A DNA stretch of 64,000 bases from positions 1-64,000 of the forward strand of contig CABZJY010000006.1 in assembly GCA_902526175.1 (NCBI GenBank). The letters are read 5' to 3'. The notes under the pieces are model-generated. The model had not been told where the DNA came from. It did no database searches and was given only the letters and a program-made list of their open reading frames with translations. This DNA comes from an uncultured Alphaproteobacteria bacterium. Its GTDB lineage: Bacteria > Pseudomonadota > Alphaproteobacteria > Methylaequorales > Methylaequoraceae. A program made the translations under genes and the position numbers. Positions 57,659 through 64,000 of this stretch are shown one piece after another (the first letter of the stretch is position 1; the number at the start of each line of letters is the position of its first letter).

Positions 57659-58529
57659 CGAAATTGCTGTAGAATCACTGAGATTATTAAATAAATACAA
57701 GTTGGAAGAATTTGTTCCTATTATAATTGAGAAAAAAAAGATTGGCTGGATTTATAAAGAAAATCTAAACCATTTAATAAGTAGTTCTTTGTTAGGTGAA
57801 GAAGACAGACAGACTTCAGTCAAACTAAATTTACAAGAAGCTGAATCATTTTTTCAAAAATCTTATATAGAACTTCAAAGGCATAAATTAATTAGAACGG
57901 ATGTCAACGAACAATGCCCTGTTTTTTATACAAATTCATTACAACCAAGATTAAATTTTAATTATTCATCAAAATTTTGTGATAACAACTTGTTTAGTGT
58001 TCAAAGATCAATTTTAGGTTTTTTTGGATTGCCAGCATACGGGGTTCACCTTAATGGATGGAAATTAAAAGGAAAGAATGTCTACTTTTTACTCGGAAAA
58101 AGGTCAAAAAATATAAAAAAGTTTCCCGGTCTATATGATAACCTTGTCGCCGGTGGGGTAGTTTCGAATCTAAGTTTAAATAAAAACTTAGCAAAAGAAT
58201 CTTATGAAGAAGCAAGTATAACCGAAAAAAGAATAAAAAATGCAAAACTAGCTTCTGTAATCTCATATTTTCATATAAATAACAATTGTTTTTCTCCATC
58301 AGTAATTATTTCATATGATTTAGAAATTAATAATAATGAAAAATTTAAAAATTTAGATGGAGAGGTTGAGGGTTTTGATTATTTTAATATTGATCAGATC
58401 TTTGAATTAGCTGAAAAAAGAAAAATTAAACCAAACTCTATGATTCCTATAATTGATTTCTTAGTAAGAAAAAACTTTAAAGTATTTTCAGAAAATGCTT
58501 TAAAACAAATAAAAAAATTTTTAATCTAA
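57630..58529 (+). CDS. DUF4743/NUDIX-domain protein
   Basis: N-terminal DUF4743-like region, FFGLPAYGVHLNGW, YDNLVAGGVVSNLSLNKNLAKESYEEASI divergent Nudix box. Confidence 0.72.
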   Translation: MIKKQEKKISEIAVESLRLLNKYKLEEFVPIIIEKKKIGWIYKENLNHLISSSLLGEEDRQTSVKLNLQEAESFFQKSYIELQRHKLIRTDVNEQCPVFYTNSLQPRLNFNYSSKFCDNNLFSVQRSILGFFGLPAYGVHLNGWKLKGKNVYFLLGKRSKNIKKFPGLYDNLVAGGVVSNLSLNKNLAKESYEEASITEKRIKNAKLASVISYFHINNNCFSPSVIISYDLEINNNEKFKNLDGEVEGFDYFNIDQIFELAEKRKIKPNSMIPIIDFLVRKNFKVFSENALKQIKKFLI

Positions 58530-58533
58530 TTTT

Positions 58534-59187
58534 ATGTCTATTTCACTCGATGGACCTTGTATGTTACCAGATGAAAACAAGGTCAAAAATATAGTTCTTT
58601 TTTTACATGGATATGGTGCTAATGGGAATGATCTAATATCTCTTTCTTCATTTTGGAAAGATTTAGCAGCTGATACTGCTTTTTATTCTCCAAATGCTCC
58701 TTTCAAATGTGATTTTGGCGCTGATAGCTTCCAGTGGTTTGAATTAATGAATAGGGATGAGAAGGAAATGAAACAAGGTTTAAAAAAAGCAGGGCCTATA
58801 CTTAACAAATATATTGACGAATTATTACTTAAACATAAAATCTCGGAGAAAAAATTAATTATTGTTGGATTTTCACAAGGTACAATTATGGCACTTTACC
58901 ATATGTGTAAAAGAAAAAATTCTTGTGGTGGAATTCTGGGCTACTCCGGAATGTTATTTGATGACGAAAATTATAAAAAGTCGATTGAATCCAAATACCC
59001 AGTTTTTTTATATCATGGAAAAAATGATAATGTAATTAGTTATGAATCTTCGATTTTTGCTGAAAGCAAATTAAAAGAGTATGGATTTGATGTAACATGT
59101 AAAATTCAGGATCAGCTTGATCATGGAATTGATGAAAATGGTTTAATCGAAGGAAAAAAATTTCTAAATAAAGTTTTAGGTATTTAA
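58534..59187 (+). CDS. Phospholipase/carboxylesterase family alpha/beta hydrolase
   Basis: VLFLHGYGANGNDL, IIVGFSQGTIMAL nucleophile elbow, YHGKNDNVI, LDHGID. Confidence 0.9.
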   Translation: MSISLDGPCMLPDENKVKNIVLFLHGYGANGNDLISLSSFWKDLAADTAFYSPNAPFKCDFGADSFQWFELMNRDEKEMKQGLKKAGPILNKYIDELLLKHKISEKKLIIVGFSQGTIMALYHMCKRKNSCGGILGYSGMLFDDENYKKSIESKYPVFLYHGKNDNVISYESSIFAESKLKEYGFDVTCKIQDQLDHGIDENGLIEGKKFLNKVLGI

Positions 59188-59244
59188 TTCTAGTTTTCTA
59201 GTTACAACATATATAAGATATTAACCTTGTATTAAGATAATATC

Positions 59245-59808
59245 ATGAGTCTACAGTCTAATAGTTGTCCTGCCTTGGTTTTAAACGCAGATTATCAACC
59301 ACTAAGTTATTTCCCACTTTCAACTTGGTCTTGGCAAAATGCGCTTAAAGCAGTATTTCTTGAAAGAGTAAATGTTGTATCTCAATATAATCAAGTTGTT
59401 AATTCCCCAACTACAACAATTAAGTTACCAAGTGTTATTTCTTTAAAAGACTATGTTCCTTTGCCTTCAAAAGCTGCTTTTACACGTTTTAACGTTTTCC
59501 TGAGGGATAAATTCTGTTGTCAGTATTGTAGGAAAATTTTTCGTGCTGAAGAGTTAACCTTTGATCATGTTATACCCAAATCAAAAGGAGGAAAAACAGA
59601 ATGGAAAAATGTAGTAACAGCATGCAGATCATGTAACACTGCTAAAGGTAACAAGAGTTTAAAGAGATTTGGAACAAGATTGTTAAGAGAACCCAAAACC
59701 CCTTCAAATTTTGAACTTAAAGAAATAGGAAGATTGTATCCTCCAAACTATTTACACGAAGGATGGAATGATTTCTTATATTGGGATTCTGAACTTGAAT
59801 CTGAATAA
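59245..59808 (+). CDS. HNH endonuclease family protein
   Basis: FCCQYCRKIFRAEELTFDHVIPKSKGGKTEWKNVVTACRSCNTAKGNK. Confidence 0.93.
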   Translation: MSLQSNSCPALVLNADYQPLSYFPLSTWSWQNALKAVFLERVNVVSQYNQVVNSPTTTIKLPSVISLKDYVPLPSKAAFTRFNVFLRDKFCCQYCRKIFRAEELTFDHVIPKSKGGKTEWKNVVTACRSCNTAKGNKSLKRFGTRLLREPKTPSNFELKEIGRLYPPNYLHEGWNDFLYWDSELESE

Positions 59809-60321
59809 TTAGTATTTTTCGGATATGTTGATAGCTGTCTGAGTTATTTTTCTTACAAATTCCTTAAAAAATTTAATCCTTAAGCTTTGACTTTCATGCT
59901 GTGAGCCAAACGATCTGTGTTCATCTTCATCTGCTAAAAATTTTTCTATTGTTTTTTTAAATTGTTTCTTTTCTTTACCATCAATTTCACTTAATTGACT
60001 TCTGTAATGCTCGACAATTTCCTCTTCAACAGCTTCCGTACATGCTAAAACATAGTCCTTTCCTAATAATGCTGTAACTGCTCCCATTGAAAAACCACCA
60101 TATTTCCAAATACTATTCATAATTGTGGGCCTGACCCTTTCTTTAAGAATAAGATTTTCAAAATAATCAAGATGCACTTTTTCTTCTTTTGCAATTCTCG
60201 TTAGCTCATTTTTGAGTTTTTTATCTTTGGTGTATTTAATTTGTCCTGAGTAAATGTATTGGGCCCCATATTCGCCGGCATGATTCACTCTTATCATTTG
60301 CTCATAAAGTTTTTTGTTCAT
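59809..60321 (-). CDS. coq7: Demethoxyubiquinone hydroxylase
   Basis: MIRVNHAGEYGAQYIYSGQI, HLDYFENLILKERVRPTI, ACTEAVEEEIVEHYRSQL. Confidence 0.95.
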   Translation of the reverse strand: MNKKLYEQMIRVNHAGEYGAQYIYSGQIKYTKDKKLKNELTRIAKEEKVHLDYFENLILKERVRPTIMNSIWKYGGFSMGAVTALLGKDYVLACTEAVEEEIVEHYRSQLSEIDGKEKKQFKKTIEKFLADEDEHRSFGSQHESQSLRIKFFKEFVRKITQTAINISEKY

Positions 60322-60812
60322 TTTGAAAATTCCTTCTTAATAAAAATTATTAAAATAATTGATAATAAAAGTGATATCAACATATTTCCTGCTGCCATTG
60401 ATATCCCAAAGAATGAGAGAATTACTTCGTCACATTTCACAATTTCAGTTTTCTCTAAAAAGTTTCTAAGTTGATCAATATTTTCAAAATTATCAATGTT
60501 GGAAGTACATCCGCTACTGTATTCCCAAAATTTTTGTTCTACACCAAAATGAAAACCTGAAATCAAAAAACTTGCAAGAAAATCTAATCCTAATAATGAA
60601 ATTAATATCCTTTTATCAAAAACATTTAGTGCATATAACAATGTAATAATTATTGAAACGAAATAAGGAATTCTTTGGTATAAACAAAGTTTGCATGGTG
60701 GATAATTTTCAATATATTGAAAATAATAAGCGAAAAATAATCCAAAAAAACTATATAGACCGATCGATATAACTAATTTTTTTTGATCTACATTTATTAA
60801 ATTGAGACTCAT
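60318..60812 (-). CDS. dsbB: Disulfide bond formation protein B
   Basis: YPPCKLCLYQRIPYF, four TM segments, periplasmic SGCTS...KCDEV cysteines. Confidence 0.87.
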   Translation of the reverse strand: MSLNLINVDQKKLVISIGLYSFFGLFFAYYFQYIENYPPCKLCLYQRIPYFVSIIITLLYALNVFDKRILISLLGLDFLASFLISGFHFGVEQKFWEYSSGCTSNIDNFENIDQLRNFLEKTEIVKCDEVILSFFGISMAAGNMLISLLLSIILIIFIKKEFSK

Positions 60813-61391
60813 TTAAATTATAAAATATAAAGAAATTAGTATTATAATTATTATAGTTATAATATTAAAATATTTATCAACAATTTTTTTTGTTTGCTCT
60901 CCAAATTTGTAAACAATATATCCAACAAGAAAAAACCGTAAAAATCTTGAAATAGCTGAAAAGAATGTAAATAACAAAAAATTTACATTTAAAATACCGC
61001 AAGACACAGTAATAATCTTGTAAGGAAAGGGGGTAAATCCACCAATCATTACCAAGATCCATCCAATCTTAAGAAATTTTTCTTTGAAGTTTTCGAAATT
61101 TATTTCAAATCCTGAATAAAGTTTTATGAAGTATGGTTGTAATATGTCCCAAAAATAATAACCAATAAAATATCCAATCATTCCTCCAAGAACAGAAAAA
61201 ATTGTTGCTAAAATTATTAAAAATAAATATCTATTTCTTTTTGCGATAATCATAGGAATCAAAAAAATATCAGTAGGCAATGGAAAAATGAACGATTCTA
61301 TAAATGATATAAATGCTAATAATTTTGTTGAGTGCTTCTTCCCTGCATAGTCAATTGCCTTTTTATAAATTAAATTTGCAAATGTTTTCAT
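60813..61391 (-). CDS. YqaA-family VTT/DedA-superfamily membrane protein
   Basis: FIESFIFPLPTDIFLIPMI, GMIGYFIGYYFWD, IGGFTPFPYKIITVSCGILNVNF. Confidence 0.85.
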   Translation of the reverse strand: MKTFANLIYKKAIDYAGKKHSTKLLAFISFIESFIFPLPTDIFLIPMIIAKRNRYLFLIILATIFSVLGGMIGYFIGYYFWDILQPYFIKLYSGFEINFENFKEKFLKIGWILVMIGGFTPFPYKIITVSCGILNVNFLLFTFFSAISRFLRFFLVGYIVYKFGEQTKKIVDKYFNIITIIIIILISLYFII

Positions 61392-61451
61392 ATTCTGATT
61401 TGCTGATTTTTGTTGATTTTAATGGTGTACTAAATTTCTGCATGAAGTTAA

Positions 61452-62147
61452 ATGATTAAAAAAAAAATATTAGGTTTATTCTATCTTTTAACTTTAATTA
61501 TTATTTTTTTTCTAATAATTAATTACGATATCTATAACAAACTTAGTTATGATTCTTTATTCTTCTACAAAGAAAAAATCATTTTATTTAAAGAATCACA
61601 TTTAATGTTAAGTATATTAATATTCTCTATTTCGTCTATGATTTGGGTTTTTCTCATGGGCTTCATTTTTCCTTTCATTGTTATTTCAGGGTTACTATTT
61701 GGTCAATATTATGGAACAATAATTTGTGTGATAAGTTTCACTTTTGGTGCAACCGCAAATTTTGCATTTGCAAAATATTTCTTTAAAAAAAAGGTTAATG
61801 AATTTTTTAGAAATAAATACCCAACAATCAAAAAGACAATCTCAAAGAATAATTTTAGGTATTTTTTATTACTAAGAATTTTACCTGGAATTCCTTTCCC
61901 AGTTAAAAATCTCTCTGGAGTACTTTTTGATCTAAGCAAAAGAAAATTTTTTTTTGCAACTTTTTTGGGAGAAATCCCACAGATATATTTATTTGTTACT
62001 TTTTTTCAAAATTTTTTTTATTCTTTGAACAATTCAGGAAAAATAAATTTAAAATTTATTTACAGTTTTGAGATTATATTTACTGTAGTTACATACTTTT
62101 TAATAATATTAACTGCAGATTTTTTAAGAAAAAAGTTCTTAAATTAA
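61452..62147 (+). CDS. TVP38/TMEM64-family membrane protein
   Basis: GFIFPFIVISGLLFGQYYGTIICVISFTFGATANFAFAKYFF, LRILPGIPFPVKNLSGVLF. Confidence 0.85.
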   Translation: MIKKKILGLFYLLTLIIIFFLIINYDIYNKLSYDSLFFYKEKIILFKESHLMLSILIFSISSMIWVFLMGFIFPFIVISGLLFGQYYGTIICVISFTFGATANFAFAKYFFKKKVNEFFRNKYPTIKKTISKNNFRYFLLLRILPGIPFPVKNLSGVLFDLSKRKFFFATFLGEIPQIYLFVTFFQNFFYSLNNSGKINLKFIYSFEIIFTVVTYFLIILTADFLRKKFLN

Positions 62148-63226
62148 AAATTGTATGAGCTAGAGCCAAAATTTTCTTTTAAATTAAACCCCCCGTCTAT
62201 AACAGCGAATATATATTCTAGTCTTTTTTCACTTATATGAAAATTCATTGAATGCTCAAAACCCTTGTTACCAATTTCTATCAATAATTCTTTGTTACTA
62301 AGATAGTGATCACATTTTTCTTTATATTCTTGAATATTAGCGTACTCAATAATATTCTCACCATCAATAAAAGGGTAGGGACAGAGAATTTCCCATTTTT
62401 GCCGAATTAGAGCAATTGAATTTATTTGCACCATTTGAGACCTTACGTTGCAATTTCCAGCACCCCAAGCATCAACTACTGCATAAGAATTTACAATATT
62501 AGAAAAAAAATTATTGTTATCAGTAAAAGAGTTTAAAACTTTAAATCTTTTCGCAATTAATTCAGAGGCACTAACAATTTCTGATCTTAGTCCCGTTTGA
62601 ATTTGACCAAAGGAAACTAACAGATCATATTTTCTAGTTTTCTTTGTATTTAATTTTTTATTATCCTCAATTCTGTTTGGATAGGGAAGAGGAATAATTC
62701 CATATTGTTGGTAATCTTGTAAATAGGTTTCCCTTTTGAAATACCATCTCGCTCGGTCTCTCATAAAATTGTCAATCCAAGGTTCACCTCTATAAAAATT
62801 TTTTTTAACTCCTTCTTTTATGCATTTTTCTTGATAAGAATTTTTCCACCCACTTGCAGTCCATTCGCTACCGTCTATGAAAATAGTTTTTTCAGGTCTA
62901 TTTATTTCATCAAGTAAAAAAAATTTATTTCCACAATTTGAGTAACTCGCAGAATTGTATCTAGAACCTAGTGCAAAAATTAAATCGGCATCTTTTGAAT
63001 GTTCTACTATTTCAAAATCATTGCAAATTTTACACTTTTCTAGGTTTTCAATACCAATTTCTAGTCCTTGATTACTTAGGATCAACATGTTCTTGATTAT
63101 TTCTAAAGAGGAACAGTAAATTTCTGCACCGTGTTTAACAAGACTTTTTAGAATTTCAAAAGCTAGAAATTCTTCTCTGCAAGGCAAAATAACAACAATT
63201 TTCATTTGTATAACTTGTTTTATCAC
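62144..63226 (-). CDS. Glycosyltransferase-like protein of unknown specificity (true start may be the internal Met at 63205)
   Basis: MKIVVILPCREEFLAFEILKSLVKHGAEIYCSS Rossmann-like start; C-terminal ENIIEYANIQEYKEKCDHYLSNKELLIEIGNKGFEHSMNFHISEKRLEYIFAV resembles glycosyltransferase C-termini. Confidence 0.45.
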   Translation of the reverse strand: MIKQVIQMKIVVILPCREEFLAFEILKSLVKHGAEIYCSSLEIIKNMLILSNQGLEIGIENLEKCKICNDFEIVEHSKDADLIFALGSRYNSASYSNCGNKFFLLDEINRPEKTIFIDGSEWTASGWKNSYQEKCIKEGVKKNFYRGEPWIDNFMRDRARWYFKRETYLQDYQQYGIIPLPYPNRIEDNKKLNTKKTRKYDLLVSFGQIQTGLRSEIVSASELIAKRFKVLNSFTDNNNFFSNIVNSYAVVDAWGAGNCNVRSQMVQINSIALIRQKWEILCPYPFIDGENIIEYANIQEYKEKCDHYLSNKELLIEIGNKGFEHSMNFHISEKRLEYIFAVIDGGFNLKENFGSSSYNF

Positions 63227-63431
63227 TAATTAATACGTTATGCTATTATATTCCATCAGTTAGAATATTTACTGAGATACTAATTTCGTTTAAAGATGTA
63301 TTTTATCGTTACATGGTAAGTTTCTTTGGTTTATGATTTTAGTAGTTTAATAAAAATGTTTGGAAATTTGGAAAGTATTATGGAATTAATAGTTTTGATT
63401 TAAATAACATGTTAAAAGTATAAAGTTTTAT

Positions 63432-63518
63432 GCCCCTATGGCGGAATTGGTAGACGCGACGGATTCAAAATCCGTTGAACTTCGGTTCATGTCCGTTCGA
63501 GTCGGACTAGGGGTACCA
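63432..63518 (+). tRNA. tRNA-Leu (anticodon CAA), CCA encoded
   Basis: Acceptor GCCCCTA/TAGGGGT, anticodon stem-loop acgga-ttcaaaa-tccgt (CAA), long variable arm, T-arm GTTCGAGTC, 3' ACCA. Confidence 0.96.
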
Positions 63519-63613
63519 TCTAAACTCAATGTGAGTAAGGTTTTCAGACTATACATATCGTTTTGAAAACAAACATTAAACTCTAACAAAATGTTTGATA
63601 GTGTTTGATACTA

Positions 63614-63691
63614 ATGACTCGTACAGACTACACAAGAATTTCACAAGGTTTATCAATTTATAAACAAGCGAGAATACATCTAAAATATTAA
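63614..63691 (+). pseudogene. Possible remnant of the N-terminus of a tRNA-associated tyrosine integrase
   Basis: 25-codon ORF MTRTDYTRISQGLSIYKQARIHLKY* resembles the short N-terminal segment of some integrases and lies about 95 bp after tRNA-Leu; from memory of the family, not a search. Confidence 0.35.
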
Positions 63692-63723
63692 ATTTTCTTT
63701 CCTTAGGTAATTTTTAAAAAATT

Positions 63724-63757
63724 AAAAAGAGGCTTTATAAGCCTCTTTTTTTTTTGT
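63724..63757 (+). terminator. Rho-independent terminator
   Basis: aaaaagaggctt-tat-aagcctcttttt perfect stem followed by T tract. Confidence 0.9.
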
Positions 63758-63773
63758 GTCATATAATATTAGT

Positions 63774-63791
63774 AACACTATATGTAGTGTT
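63774..63791. repeat. Inverted repeat AACACTA-TATG-TAGTGTT upstream of the lpxH-like gene
   Basis: Direct reading; 7-bp arms. Confidence 0.7.
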
Positions 63792-63829
63792 GTAATAATT
63801 TTGACACATTTATTTGATAAATGATTTGA

Positions 63830-64000
63830 ATGGATGGCGTATCCTCTAAACACAATCGTTACAGAACAATATGGATTTCAGATGTTCATCTAGGTACAAG
63901 CGGCTGCAAAGCAGAATTGCTTTTAGAGTTTCTTAAAGTTTCTAAGTCCGAAAAAATTTTTCTTGTAGGAGACATTATCGATGGATGGCGATTAAAGAAA
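63830..64000 (+). CDS. Metallophosphoesterase, UDP-2,3-diacylglucosamine diphosphatase-like (5' partial, runs off the window)
   Basis: MDGVSSKHNRYRTIWISDVHLGTSGCKAELLLEFLKVSKSEKIFLVGDIIDGWRLKK; DVHLG and GDIIDGW metal-binding motifs; absent from ORF track. Confidence 0.87.
   Translation, partial: MDGVSSKHNRYRTIWISDVHLGTSGCKAELLLEFLKVSKSEKIFLVGDIIDGWRLKK

Noticed and set aside
59245-59808. HNH nuclease as a restriction or defence gene
   Set aside because: Looks like the widespread chromosomal HNH protein of Alphaproteobacteria; no methyltransferase or defence partner nearby.

Overview
This 64 kb window is AT-rich, gene-dense bacterial chromosome. Gene content and order (rpsP-rimM-trmD-rplS; leuCDB; sdhCDAB; zapE/nadAC/mdh/sucCD; xerC-DUF484-priA; atpHAGDC; ctpA/envC/gpmI/rlmH/rsfS/nadD/proA/proB/obgE/rpmA/rplU; metXW; ftsEX; lysA/argH; etfAB) point to a streamlined, probably marine alphaproteobacterium. 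This placement is an inference; no search was run. Most of the window is housekeeping. I saw no CRISPR array, no intact mobile element and no obvious defence island. The most coherent non-generic content is a near-complete ethylmalonyl-CoA (EMC) pathway: phaA-phaB, a divergent ccrA-mcd-(small membrane protein)-pduO-etfB-etfA / ecm-NUDIX module, and mesaconyl-CoA hydratase coupled to the sdh operon. Features outside the ORF track include a small lipoprotein gene (lptM-like) between argH and lysA, the 3' end of rpsP, tRNA-Leu(CAA), a possible integrase relic plus terminator next to that tRNA, and the 5' end of an LpxH-like phosphoesterase gene. Regulatory candidates include a palindrome in the ccrA/ecm divergent region, face-to-face promoters between metX and hisC, and two palindromes inside the sdh operon. 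All seven convergent gene junctions are overlapped or nearly abutting at their stop codons. I found no convincing entirely new multi-gene system.
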